From Bog-756 sp963835465 (lineage in GTDB: Bacteria > Actinomycetota > Acidimicrobiia > Acidimicrobiales > RAAP-2): a stretch of 64,000 nucleotides of DNA. Location of the stretch: positions 124,001 to 188,000 of the forward strand of contig CAWIFR010000008.1 of assembly GCA_963835465.1 (NCBI GenBank), in the 5' to 3' direction. Shown here one piece after another: positions 38,565 through 50,421 of the stretch. The number at the start of each line of letters is the position of its first letter. Position 1 is the first letter of the stretch. The notes beneath the pieces are model-generated. The model worked only from the letters and a program-made list of their open reading frames with translations, did not search any database and had not been told where the DNA came from. The position numbers and the translations under genes were made by a program.

Positions 38565-41500
38565 CCCATGGTCGCCACCAGGAGCCCCAGGGTTGCGCCG
38601 ACCACGAGGACCCGGCTGCGATCCACCAGCAACTCCAGGAGGATCACCGCACCCAGGAGCAGCCCGGCCAGCGGCGACACGAACAAGGCGGCCACCAGAC
38701 CGCCCACCACGGCGACCGCCAGTGACCTCGGCCACGAGGGTGCCTGGCCGCCGGTGCGGAACAGGGAGGTGAGGGCGGGGCGTACCGGATCCCCCAGCAG
38801 GGGCTGCTCGGCCTCGGGAGCATCCGTCGGGCCATCGGGCGGCTCCGCGGCGGGGAGGGCCTCGTCCTCCCCGTCGGGTCCCCTCGAACCGGCGGCACCG
38901 GCCGCCGCCCCCCGTGCGTGCCGGCCCCGGCGGCGTCTCGAGCTGAGGAACGCCGGGGGCAGCACGATGAGGACCACGCTGACCACCAGCGTGGCCGCTG
39001 ACACCAGGATGGCGGTGGTGACGATCCGCTGGGGGGCCCAGGTCAGGGTGATGGTGGTCAGCCCGCGAGCGGCGCCACCCGGCACGTACCAGCCGTTGGC
39101 GTACCCGTCGATCAGGGTGGAGGAGGACAAGTTCAGACCAGTGGAGGTGGTGGCCTTCCACCCGTCACTCTGACTCTGGCCCAACACCATCCAGAACGGG
39201 GTGCCGTTGCCGTGCACCTGGACCGTCATGGTGGTCCGACCCTGGCGGAGCACCGTGACCGGGGGTGAGGGATGGGACGGCGGGGCCTGGAGGAGCCCGG
39301 CGGCGGTGAGCGGTTCGGCGGACCCACCGGCAGCCGAACCCAGGTTGACGGCGTCCACGTTGAGCCCGGTGGCCAGGTAGCTGCTGGTGGTCAGGGTGTG
39401 GGTCCCCGGCCCGAGGGCCAGCCCCTGGGTGGCATCCCCACAGGCGCGAATGGTGAGGCCCCCGTTGGCCAGCGCGGTGGCCGTGGAGCCGGTCACCTCG
39501 ATGTCCACCGGGTGCCCGTCCACGGCCAGCAGGTTGGAGTAGCACCGGGCTGGGACCAGCGCGGGCGTGGTCACCGGGGCCACCCCGGGCAGTCCGATCT
39601 CGGCCAGGCCCACCGGGTCGGTGTTGGGGCCGTTGGACAGGTAATCGAGGAAGTTGTGGGGCTGGACAGAATCGATGGTGACCCTCACATCCGATCCGGT
39701 GAGGGCCGGGAAGCTCACCGGGACCGAGGTGACCGAGCCCTGCGGGCGGCCGGTGCCCATGGGGATGGTGGGCAACGTCACCTGTCGGGAACCCGAGGCG
39801 GTGCTGACGGTGATCGAGGCGGGGAGGGAGTGCTTGCCGTCGGCCACCACCTGCAGGTCGAGATGGTCGAACGTCAGCGGTTTGCTCAACTGGTACTCGA
39901 CCCACTGGCCGGTCTGGGTCCCGAACCCAGGACTCCACGAGGTGCTGGGGTCGCCGTCCATGGCAGCGGCGGCGCCCGCCCGCAGATCACCGGGCAGTCG
40001 GCCCGACGAGTTGGACGACGTCACGGTGTCGGTTCCCGGCGAACCCGTTCGTCCGAGCAGGCCGTCGACCACCGGGTCGGCGGCCAGGGTCGAGATGCGG
40101 GCGGCGCCCCCGACCGAGAACGTCCGCGCCGTGGGCAGGGTGAACCGCCGCACCATCGACGCCTCCGGGTCGGAGCGGGGCGGCGTCACCTGGGTGCGAA
40201 TCCGGTTCATCACCAGATCGAGCTGATGGTAGATGGACGAGGCCCCGGTCTCCTGCAGCAGGTCGGTCGGTAGACGGAGGGCCTCGGTGGCCGGGGCGAC
40301 CCCGGGGATGGTGATCTCGGCGAACCCCACTGCGCTCTGGCTGCGGTAGTCCTTCCTCTCACCGGCGCTGGTGGCGTCCACCGTGACGTTCAGGGTGTGG
40401 AAGGTCCGTCGGGGGAACGAGACCACCTGGCCTGGCGTGACCGTCGAGGTCGCGTCCAGCGGCACCGTCACCGGTGACCCGCCGTCGAAGGTCAGGGTCA
40501 CCTGGGTCACCGTGCGGTTCCGCGGCCCGGTCTGGGGCTGGAGCAGCGTCAGGTGGTCGGTGGTCACCGGATGGACCAGCTTGACCTGGATCGACTCGTC
40601 AGTGGCCGGGCTGAACGCCCCCTCCGTCCAGGCCGTGTCGGGGTTCCCGTCGGCGGCATTGAGGGGCTGGTTCTCTGCCGTGTTGGTGATGGGATTCGAG
40701 TAGGCCGTCGCCCGGACCGAGGCCACGCCGTTGACCACGGCCACGGTCTGGGTGTCGCTGCCCGCACCGGGGAACATGGGGTTGGGCTCCTCTGCAGGAT
40801 TGGAGGCTAGGGGGGTCTCGTTGGCCTGCTCCACATATCCGTAGTTGTCGACCACCGTCCCCCAGGTCGACAGCTCCTTGGGATTGGAGTCGGTGACCAC
40901 CAGCACGGCGTGGTTCTGCAGCTGCCGCTGGAGCCCGGCCCGGTCACCCGCGAAGGTGGCCGAGTAGAAGATCGTGGGGTTGGAGGCCAGCAGACCGGCG
41001 GCGGCCGCCGCCACCAGGCCCTGGCCGTCCCCGGCCACCACCAGTGGATCCTTGGGCGACTCGGTGCGGGCGATGGGCCGGGCCCCGGGGACGGGGAAGA
41101 CCGCGACCGGGGGAGGGATGGAAGCCCCGGTGGGAATGGCCAGTTGGGTCTCGTCGGTCAGGGGGTAGTGGATGGTGGGGTACAGCTGAGGGGTCCCGAA
41201 GGTGGTGGGCTGGCCCAGGCCGGTGGCGGGGTCGTTGAGCATCAACCAGGTCGGTTGCGGCCGGGCCGTGCCGAACCGCTCGTACTGGACGTCGGACTCG
41301 TAGAGGATGTCCCCGGCGCTCATGAGCCCGGCCACCGGCACCAGGGTGGAGGGCACGAAGACGCCGTCCTGCAACGACTCGTCCAGAGCCTGGAGGAGGT
41401 TGACGCTGGCCGGCTCACCGGCCGGCTGGGCCGCCCGAATCACGTAGGGCCGGGTCATCAACCCGGGCCATACCGGATCGGACGTGATGCCCCACCGGTA

Positions 41501-42976
41501 GTAGGCGAAGTCCTGCCCGGGCAGCTGCAGCACCCGGGTGTCGTGGCTCTGGCCGTCCATGTAGGCGGCGGCGTCGTAGACGTAGGCCGGGATGGTCGAA
41601 GGGCGCTCGAGATTCGTGGCCACGAGACCGCCGTCCCACAGGGGCGGCAGGTCGGCGGCGATCAGGACGACCGACAGGAGCAACAGGCCACGTCCGGCCC
41701 AACGGAAGCGAGCGGTGAGCGCGGTGATCCCCGCCCCGAGCAGGAGGCCGAGCCCCAACAGGACCAGGGGGACGATCCGGTTGGTGGACCGCAGCGCCAG
41801 TTCGGCTGTCGAGTCCGGGCCGGCCGCCTTGATCAGCCTTCCGAACGGCGACGGGTCCTTGAAGGGGTAGGTGCCGACGGCCAGGATGACCCCGACCAGG
41901 ATGATGGCGATGGAGTAGGCCCGATAGCGCCAGCGGGCCACCATCCCGGCAGCGATGCACACGATGGGCACCAAGAAGCTGACGGCGATCAACCAGCTCC
42001 ACTGCAGATAGCCGGCCGAGGCCTGCGTCCAGGGGCCCAGCTTGTCCTGACCGTAGAAGTACCAGTAGCCCAGGCCCCGGAGCACCTCGGACGAGAGCGA
42101 GGTCGACGAGACGGTGGGGACCGTCTCGGTGTACTTCAACACATTGAGGCCGTAGGCGCCTTCGGCCCAGAAGCCGGCCATCCACCACAGCGACACCCCG
42201 AAGCTCAGGATTCCGAGTCGGACGACGGCGGCCAGCGCGGCACGGAACCGGGCCTCGTGGGTGCCCCACACGGCATAGATCACCCACAGCAGGGGGGCGA
42301 GGCCCACCAAGAGGATGGAGGTGGCGTTGATCCCCCCGACCAGGGCGATGACCACGGCGAAGAGCGCCGGGTAGCGCCAACCCCCCCTGCGCACGGCCAG
42401 GATGGTCAGCGCCACCATCCACCCCAGGGCGGCCCACGGCATCACGATCCCCGAGATCCGGGTGATGTAGTCGAGGACGTACGGGGTGAGCATGTACGCC
42501 AGCGCGGCGGCCAGCCGGCCCGAGCGCGAGAGGCCGAGCAGACGGCCGAGGAACCACACCCCGGTGCCCGCCGCGAAGAACAGGGACCCCATCCAGAAGC
42601 GCTGACCGATCCAGAGGGGGATGTGCAGCTCGGCCACCAGCCAGTAGTACGGGCCCATCGGGAACAGGAAGCCGATGTTCTCGTGCGTGACGGTCCCGGC
42701 TCCGAAGTCCGGGTCCCAGGCCGAGATGGCGCTCTGGATCAGCCGTCCGGGATCGAGATAGAGGTACTGCTTGGTGTCGGCGGCGATCTTCCCCGGCTGG
42801 GTGAGGAACGAGGGGATGTAGCTGATACCAGCCAGGAACACCCAGACGGCCACGTCCCGCAGATCCGGTCGACCCCGTCGCCGGGAGGGCGGACCGGGCG
42901 CGTCGGTGCCGCTAGGCGTGGTGATTGGGGGCGCGTCGGTGTCGAGGCGTCGGGTGGCAGGAGGGGATTCGCTCAT
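38405..42976 (-). CDS. AftD-like arabinofuranosyltransferase (DUF3367), 1523 residues
   Basis: Very large GT-C protein. Residues about 43-450 hold many membrane helices (AVWVFLAGISYIPSFLTQPG, with TKQYLYLDPGRLIQSAISAW and DPDFGAGTVTHENIGFLFPM in the first external loop, as in AftD). Residues about 450-1330 are extracellular, with at least two galactose-binding-like regions (DGNPDTAWTEGAFSPATDES and DGDPSTSWSPGFGTQTGQWV, typical F5/8-type carbohydrate-binding strands). Two or three membrane helices with a charged Gly/Arg/Glu loop close the protein. Mycobacterial AftD adds alpha-1,3 arabinofuranose to cell-wall arabinan from decaprenyl-phosphoarabinose. Here the size and layout match, but the actual sugar is unproven. 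Its 3' end overlaps the convergent fusion gene by 160 bases. Confidence 0.85.
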   Translation of the reverse strand: MSESPPATRRLDTDAPPITTPSGTDAPGPPSRRRGRPDLRDVAVWVFLAGISYIPSFLTQPGKIAADTKQYLYLDPGRLIQSAISAWDPDFGAGTVTHENIGFLFPMGPYYWLVAELHIPLWIGQRFWMGSLFFAAGTGVWFLGRLLGLSRSGRLAAALAYMLTPYVLDYITRISGIVMPWAALGWMVALTILAVRRGGWRYPALFAVVIALVGGINATSILLVGLAPLLWVIYAVWGTHEARFRAALAAVVRLGILSFGVSLWWMAGFWAEGAYGLNVLKYTETVPTVSSTSLSSEVLRGLGYWYFYGQDKLGPWTQASAGYLQWSWLIAVSFLVPIVCIAAGMVARWRYRAYSIAIILVGVILAVGTYPFKDPSPFGRLIKAAGPDSTAELALRSTNRIVPLVLLGLGLLLGAGITALTARFRWAGRGLLLLSVVLIAADLPPLWDGGLVATNLERPSTIPAYVYDAAAYMDGQSHDTRVLQLPGQDFAYYRWGITSDPVWPGLMTRPYVIRAAQPAGEPASVNLLQALDESLQDGVFVPSTLVPVAGLMSAGDILYESDVQYERFGTARPQPTWLMLNDPATGLGQPTTFGTPQLYPTIHYPLTDETQLAIPTGASIPPPVAVFPVPGARPIARTESPKDPLVVAGDGQGLVAAAAAGLLASNPTIFYSATFAGDRAGLQRQLQNHAVLVVTDSNPKELSTWGTVVDNYGYVEQANETPLASNPAEEPNPMFPGAGSDTQTVAVVNGVASVRATAYSNPITNTAENQPLNAADGNPDTAWTEGAFSPATDESIQVKLVHPVTTDHLTLLQPQTGPRNRTVTQVTLTFDGGSPVTVPLDATSTVTPGQVVSFPRRTFHTLNVTVDATSAGERKDYRSQSAVGFAEITIPGVAPATEALRLPTDLLQETGASSIYHQLDLVMNRIRTQVTPPRSDPEASMVRRFTLPTARTFSVGGAARISTLAADPVVDGLLGRTGSPGTDTVTSSNSSGRLPGDLRAGAAAAMDGDPSTSWSPGFGTQTGQWVEYQLSKPLTFDHLDLQVVADGKHSLPASITVSTASGSRQVTLPTIPMGTGRPQGSVTSVPVSFPALTGSDVRVTIDSVQPHNFLDYLSNGPNTDPVGLAEIGLPGVAPVTTPALVPARCYSNLLAVDGHPVDIEVTGSTATALANGGLTIRACGDATQGLALGPGTHTLTTSSYLATGLNVDAVNLGSAAGGSAEPLTAAGLLQAPPSHPSPPVTVLRQGRTTMTVQVHGNGTPFWMVLGQSQSDGWKATTSTGLNLSSSTLIDGYANGWYVPGGAARGLTTITLTWAPQRIVTTAILVSAATLVVSVVLIVLPPAFLSSRRRRGRHARGAAAGAAGSRGPDGEDEALPAAEPPDGPTDAPEAEQPLLGDPVRPALTSLFRTGGQAPSWPRSLAVAVVGGLVAALFVSPLAGLLLGAVILLELLVDRSRVLVVGATLGLLVATMGYVVVHQHRNDFTSDINWPGHMGITNSLVWVAVFLLVADGLVMWLRHRKEPPG

Positions 42977-43098
42977 GGGTCGGGCCGGTCCCGCAGGATA
43001 GCGGGGATCGATCCGGATCCCCGGTCCAGGGCCGGCGGGGGCGCGACGGTGCGCCGTCGTCTCCGCCGCCTGCCTCCAGGCTCCTCCCGGCCAGCAGG

Positions 43099-43104
43099 TA
43101 GAGT
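43099..43104 (+). promoter_or_regulatory. -10-like hexamer TAGAGT before coaE (leaderless)
   Basis: TAGAGT lies exactly 6 bases before the GTG at 43111 and no Shine-Dalgarno is present. Same 6-base spacing as uvrB and uvrA. Confidence 0.45.
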
Positions 43105-43110
43105 CTCGAT

Positions 43111-43764
43111 GTGCTGGCAGTCGGGCTCACCGGCGGCATCGGGGCAGGCAAGTCCACGGTGGCCGAACTACTGGTCGCACACGGGGCCGCGCTGGTCGAC
43201 GCCGACCGGATCGCCCGGGAGGTGGTGGCCCCGGGAGGACCGGCCTACCAGCCCATGATCGACCGGTTCGGGGCCGAGATCGTCGACGCCGACGGGGCCA
43301 TCGACCGGCCCAAGGTGGCCGCCCTGGTCTTCGGGCACCCCGACGCCCTGGCCGACCTGAACGCCATCACCCATCCGGCCATCGGCCTGGAGATGATCGC
43401 CCGTCGTGACCGCTTCGCCGGCACCGACGACATCGTGGTGCTGGACATCCCCCTCCTCCGGGCCGTCCACCGCGAGACCCTCGACCTGGCTGCGGTGGTG
43501 GTGGTGGACACACCTACCGAGCTGGCCCTGGACCGCCTGGTCGCCCAGCGGGGCATGACCCTGGAGGACGCCCACGCCCGGATCGACGCCCAGCCCGACC
43601 GGGAGAGTCGACTCGAAGGGGCCGATCTGGTGGTCGACAACTCCGGCGGGCTCGACCACCTCCGAGCTGAGGTGGACCGGGTCTGGGCCGAACTGGTGGC
43701 CCTCCGGGATCGGCGGCGGGACGGTGCGCCGGCCTCCAGCGCCCACCCGCGTCCTATCGCCTGA
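43111..43764 (+). CDS. coaE: Dephospho-CoA kinase
   Basis: Last step of coenzyme A synthesis: phosphorylates the ribose 3'-OH of dephospho-CoA. 217 residues starting at a GTG. P-loop GLTGGIGAGKSTVAELL (residues 5-21), the family's DADRIAREVV, and the hydrophobic Walker B-like VLDIPLLRA. Length is typical for a single-domain enzyme. The last 15 residues are a Pro/Ala-rich tail. It is followed after about 60 bases by uvrB, and the order coaE-uvrB is common in actinobacteria. The GTG start is supported by the -10 hexamer six bases upstream. Confidence 0.95.
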   Translation: MLAVGLTGGIGAGKSTVAELLVAHGAALVDADRIAREVVAPGGPAYQPMIDRFGAEIVDADGAIDRPKVAALVFGHPDALADLNAITHPAIGLEMIARRDRFAGTDDIVVLDIPLLRAVHRETLDLAAVVVVDTPTELALDRLVAQRGMTLEDAHARIDAQPDRESRLEGADLVVDNSGGLDHLRAEVDRVWAELVALRDRRRDGAPASSAHPRPIA

Positions 43765-43813
43765 GCACCTGTCGGCCCCTGGTCGGGAGGGATCCGACCT
43801 GTGATTCGACCGG

Positions 43814-43819
43814 TACCAT
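43814..43819 (+). promoter_or_regulatory. -10-like hexamer TACCAT before uvrB (leaderless)
   Basis: TACCAT lies exactly 6 bases before the GTG at 43826, with no Shine-Dalgarno, so uvrB probably has its own leaderless transcript. I see no LexA-type operator (GAAC-N4-GTTC) next to it. Confidence 0.45.
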
Positions 43820-43825
43820 CGGACC

Positions 43826-45952
43826 GTGCCCGACTTCGAGGTGGTCTCGCCCTTCCGTCCCGCCGGGGACCAGCCCCAGGCCATCGCCGGACTGGTCGAG
43901 GGCCTCCGGCGCGGCGATCGCTACCAGACCCTGCTGGGCATCACCGGGTCGGGCAAGACCGCCACCATCGCCTGGACCATCGAGGCCGTGCAGCGCCCCA
44001 CGCTGATCATCGAGCCCAACAAGTCGCTGGCCGCCCAGCTCGCCGCCGAGTTGAAGGAGTTCTTCCCCCGCAACCGGGTCGAGTACTTCGTGTCGTACTA
44101 CGACTACTACCAGCCCGAGGCGTACGTACCCTCCTCGGACACCTACATCGAGAAGGACTCGTCGATCAATGACGAGATCGACCGCCTCCGTCACGCCTGC
44201 ACCTCGTCGCTCCTCCTGCGTCCGGACACCATCGTGGTGGCCTCGGTCTCCTGCATTTACGGGCTCGGCTCACCCGAGGAGTACCGCGACCGCATCGTGG
44301 CTCTGCGACCCGGCGAGGACTACGAGCAGCGGGCCCTGCTCCGCCGGCTGGTGGAGCTGCAGTACTCCCGCAACGACGCCACGCTGTCCCGGGGTCAGTT
44401 CCGGGCCCGGGGCGATACCGTGGAGATCCACGCCGCCTACGAGAGCCAGGCCGTCCGGATCGAGTTCTTCGGGGACACCGTGGAGCGGATCCGGCCCTTC
44501 GACGTCCTGACCGGCGAGATCGGTGACGAACTCGACGAGCTGGTGGTCTTCGCCAACACCCACTACGGCACCGGGGACGAACGCATGCGCAAGGCGGTCG
44601 AGGGGATCGAGGCCGAACTCCGCCAACGGCTGCCCGAGCTGACCGGGGCGGGCAAGCTGCTCGAGGCCCAGCGACTCCGGATGCGCACCGAGTACGACCT
44701 GGAGATGCTGGGCGAAACCGGCGTCTGCAGCGGGATCGAGAACTACAGTCGCCACCTCGACGGACGGCAACCGGGAGAGGCCCCTTTCACCCTGCTCGAC
44801 TTCTTCCCCAAGGACTACCTGGTGGTGCTGGACGAGAGCCATGTGGGCGTGCCGCAACTCCGGGGGCAGTACGCCGGGGACCGGTCTCGGAAGGAGACCC
44901 TGGTCGACCACGGGTTCCGCCTGCCGTCAGCCCTGGACAACCGCCCCCTGCGGTTCGAGGAGTTCATCGAGCGGACCGGCCAGGTCATCCTGCTTTCGGC
45001 CACCCCGGGGCCCTGGGAGCTCGAGCACAGCGCCAACGTGGTGGAACAGGTGATCCGGCCCACCGGCCTGGTCGACCCGGAGGTCGATATCGTCCCCACC
45101 ACCGGCCAGATCGACGATCTCCGGGATCGCATCGACAAGACGGTGGCCGGGGGCTACCGGGTGCTGGTGACCACCCTGACCAAGAAGATGGCCGAAGATC
45201 TCACCGACTATCTCGCCGAGCAGGGAGTCCGGGTCCAGTACCTGCACTCCGACGTGGACACCATGGCCCGCATCGAGATTCTCCGGGAGCTCCGCCTCGG
45301 GGCCTTCGACGTCCTGGTGGGCATCAACCTGCTCCGGGAGGGACTCGATCTGCCCGAAGTGGCCCTGGTGGCCATCCTCGACGCCGACAAGGAGGGCTTC
45401 CTCCGCTCGGCGTCCTCCCTCATCCAAACCATGGGGCGGGCGGCCCGCAACGTCAACGGTCGGGTGGTGATGTACGCGGACACGGTCACCGACTCGATGC
45501 GAAATGCCATCGGCGAGACCCAGCGGCGGCGGGCACGCCAGATCGCCTACAACGAGGCCCACGGGATCGACCCCCAGACCATCACCAAGTCGGTCACCGA
45601 CATCCTGGAGCGGGTCCGGGGCGAGGGTGGCGGCTCGGCTGCGCTCACCTCGGGGGCCAACGAGCGCCCGGCGGCTGGACGGGGGCGAAGGGGCCGGGGC
45701 GGCGTGGACCCCCGGGCGGTCGCCGCAGAGATGGCCCAGGCCCTCGGGCCGGACGCCGACGAACTCTCCAGCCTGGTCCACCGGCTGGACGCGGAGATGA
45801 ACAAGGCCGCCGAGGAGCTCCGGTTCGAAGAGGCCGCCCTGCTCCGCGACGAGATCGCCGAACTACGGGCCCTCCTGGTCCGGGACCCCGTGGACGGCTC
45901 CCCGGTCTTGGCGGGGGACACCGCCGACGTCGAACCCGTCGACGCGTCCTGA
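43826..45952 (+). CDS. uvrB: Excinuclease ABC subunit B
   Basis: Damage-verifying helicase-like subunit of nucleotide excision repair, 708 residues. Walker A GITGSGKTATIA (about residue 39), the beta-hairpin region YYDYYQPEAYVPSSDTYIEK that clamps DNA, helicase motif DESHVGVPQLRGQY, motif VI region QTMGRAARN, and the C-terminal UVR motif (LSSLVHRLDAEMNKAAEELR) that contacts UvrC. A Gly/Arg-rich linker (about residues 610-635) precedes the UVR motif. Reads in one frame throughout. With uvrA directly downstream and uvrC at 50.4 kb, the whole excinuclease is encoded within about 9 kb. Confidence 0.97.
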   Translation: MPDFEVVSPFRPAGDQPQAIAGLVEGLRRGDRYQTLLGITGSGKTATIAWTIEAVQRPTLIIEPNKSLAAQLAAELKEFFPRNRVEYFVSYYDYYQPEAYVPSSDTYIEKDSSINDEIDRLRHACTSSLLLRPDTIVVASVSCIYGLGSPEEYRDRIVALRPGEDYEQRALLRRLVELQYSRNDATLSRGQFRARGDTVEIHAAYESQAVRIEFFGDTVERIRPFDVLTGEIGDELDELVVFANTHYGTGDERMRKAVEGIEAELRQRLPELTGAGKLLEAQRLRMRTEYDLEMLGETGVCSGIENYSRHLDGRQPGEAPFTLLDFFPKDYLVVLDESHVGVPQLRGQYAGDRSRKETLVDHGFRLPSALDNRPLRFEEFIERTGQVILLSATPGPWELEHSANVVEQVIRPTGLVDPEVDIVPTTGQIDDLRDRIDKTVAGGYRVLVTTLTKKMAEDLTDYLAEQGVRVQYLHSDVDTMARIEILRELRLGAFDVLVGINLLREGLDLPEVALVAILDADKEGFLRSASSLIQTMGRAARNVNGRVVMYADTVTDSMRNAIGETQRRRARQIAYNEAHGIDPQTITKSVTDILERVRGEGGGSAALTSGANERPAAGRGRRGRGGVDPRAVAAEMAQALGPDADELSSLVHRLDAEMNKAAEELRFEEAALLRDEIAELRALLVRDPVDGSPVLAGDTADVEPVDAS

Positions 45953-45982
45953 TCGCCCGCCGGACCCCCCCTCCCGCACCGG

Positions 45983-45988
45983 TATCCT
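45983..45988 (+). promoter_or_regulatory. -10-like hexamer TATCCT before uvrA (leaderless)
   Basis: TATCCT lies exactly 6 bases before the ATG at 45995, with no Shine-Dalgarno. It implies a separate leaderless uvrA transcript although uvrB ends only 42 bases upstream. Confidence 0.45.
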
Positions 45989-45994
45989 CACCCA

Positions 45995-49099
<3,105 letters not shown>

Positions 49100-49110
49100 G
49101 CGGAGTCAGG

Positions 49111-50226
49111 TCAGACGGTGGTCAGCATCCTCTCCAGGGCCACTCGGGCCCAGGTCGCCGTCTCGTCGTCCACGGTGATCCGGTTGCGGACCTCACCTTC
49201 CACGAGTCCCTCCAGCACCCAGGCCAGATGAGCGGCGTCGATCCGGAACATGGTCGAGCACGGGCAGACCAGGGGATCGAGCGAGACCACCGTCTTGCCC
49301 GGCGTCTCGTCATCCAGGCGTTTCACCAGATGGATCTCGGTGCCCACCCCGAGTACGGAACCCGGCGGGGCCTCGGCCACCGCCCGGATGATGAAGTCGG
49401 TCGAGCCGACCTGGTCGGCCACTTCCACGACCTCGTGGGAGCACTCTGGGTGGACCACCACGATCCCATCGGGATGCTCGGCCCGGAAGGCGTCGACGTG
49501 GCCGGTCCGGAAACGCTGGTGGACCGAGCAGTGGCCCTTCCACAGGAGGAGGGTGGCCGATTTCAGGGTGGCGTCGTCCAGGCCTCCCCGGTCCAGCCGC
49601 GGGTTCCACACGGCCATGTCCTCGGCCCCGTAGCCCAGGTCGAAGCCGGTATTGCGACCGAGATGCTGGTCAGGAAAGAAGAGGACTTGGTCGCCGCGAC
49701 TCCGTCCCTCGCTGTCGCGGCCCAAGGCCCAGGTCAGCACGGCACGGGCATTGGACGACGTGCACACCACCCCTCCGTGACGACCCACGAACGCCTTCAG
49801 GGCCGCCGACGAGTTCATGTAGGTGACCGGGACCACCCGGTCGATGTCGGTCACCGCCCCGAGGTCCTCCCAGGCCTCCTCCACCGACTCGATGTCCGCC
49901 ATGTCGGCCATCGAGCATCCGGCGTTGAGATCGGGCAGGAGCACCTGCTGGTGGGAACCGGTGAGCACGTCGGCCGACTCGGCCATGAAGTGGACGCCGC
50001 AGAAGACCACGAACTCGGCCTCGCTCTGGTCGGCGGCGATCCGGGAGAGGCCGAACGAGTCGCCACGGGCATCGGCCCACGCCATCACCTCGTCGCGCTG
50101 GTAGTGGTGGCCGAGGATCACCACCCGTCGGCCGAGCGTGGCTTTGGCCTGGCTGATCCACTCGGCCAACTCCTCGGGACCGGCCGTCGTGTAGCGGTCG
50201 GGGAGTGCCGTCTGTAGCCGGAGCAT
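49111..50226 (-). CDS. nadA: Quinolinate synthase A
   Basis: Condenses iminoaspartate with dihydroxyacetone phosphate to quinolinate in NAD synthesis, using a [4Fe-4S] cluster. 371 residues from the ATG at 50226. ILGHHYQRDEVMAWAD opens the first of three pseudo-repeats; VFCGVHFMAESADVL, NAGCSMADM, TYMNSSAALKAF, FPDQHLGRN, HPECSHEVVEVAD and PLVCPCSTMFRI are family motifs and include the three cluster cysteines. An in-frame ATG at 50355 would add 43 residues, but it overlaps a TACAAT -10-like box (minus strand, about 50354-50359), so the transcript probably begins downstream of it. No nadB or nadC nearby. Divergent from uvrC. Confidence 0.93.
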   Translation of the reverse strand: MLRLQTALPDRYTTAGPEELAEWISQAKATLGRRVVILGHHYQRDEVMAWADARGDSFGLSRIAADQSEAEFVVFCGVHFMAESADVLTGSHQQVLLPDLNAGCSMADMADIESVEEAWEDLGAVTDIDRVVPVTYMNSSAALKAFVGRHGGVVCTSSNARAVLTWALGRDSEGRSRGDQVLFFPDQHLGRNTGFDLGYGAEDMAVWNPRLDRGGLDDATLKSATLLLWKGHCSVHQRFRTGHVDAFRAEHPDGIVVVHPECSHEVVEVADQVGSTDFIIRAVAEAPPGSVLGVGTEIHLVKRLDDETPGKTVVSLDPLVCPCSTMFRIDAAHLAWVLEGLVEGEVRNRITVDDETATWARVALERMLTTV

Positions 50227-50421
50227 GCTGGGTAGTACCCCCTTGGGGAGGCGCTCCGGTAGTGGCCGGCGGGGACAGCCTGGTCGCCCATCCGCGGGGA
50301 TGTCGGCCCCGAAGCGGTAGATGTCGCCGGAAACCAGGCCCGGCGTTCTGCCCATTGTATGTCTTCTGGCGGTGCACGGTGCGGTGCGTCGGACCCGGGC
50401 CCGACACGGCACACTGGTGGA

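Noticed and set aside
40910..43258. 782-codon antisense frame across the AftD-like gene
   Set aside because: Composition is that of a reverse-strand shadow and it runs through two real genes.
43764..43826. LexA/SOS operator before uvrB
   Set aside because: No palindromic GAAC-N4-GTTC-type site is present; only the -10-like TACCAT is seen.
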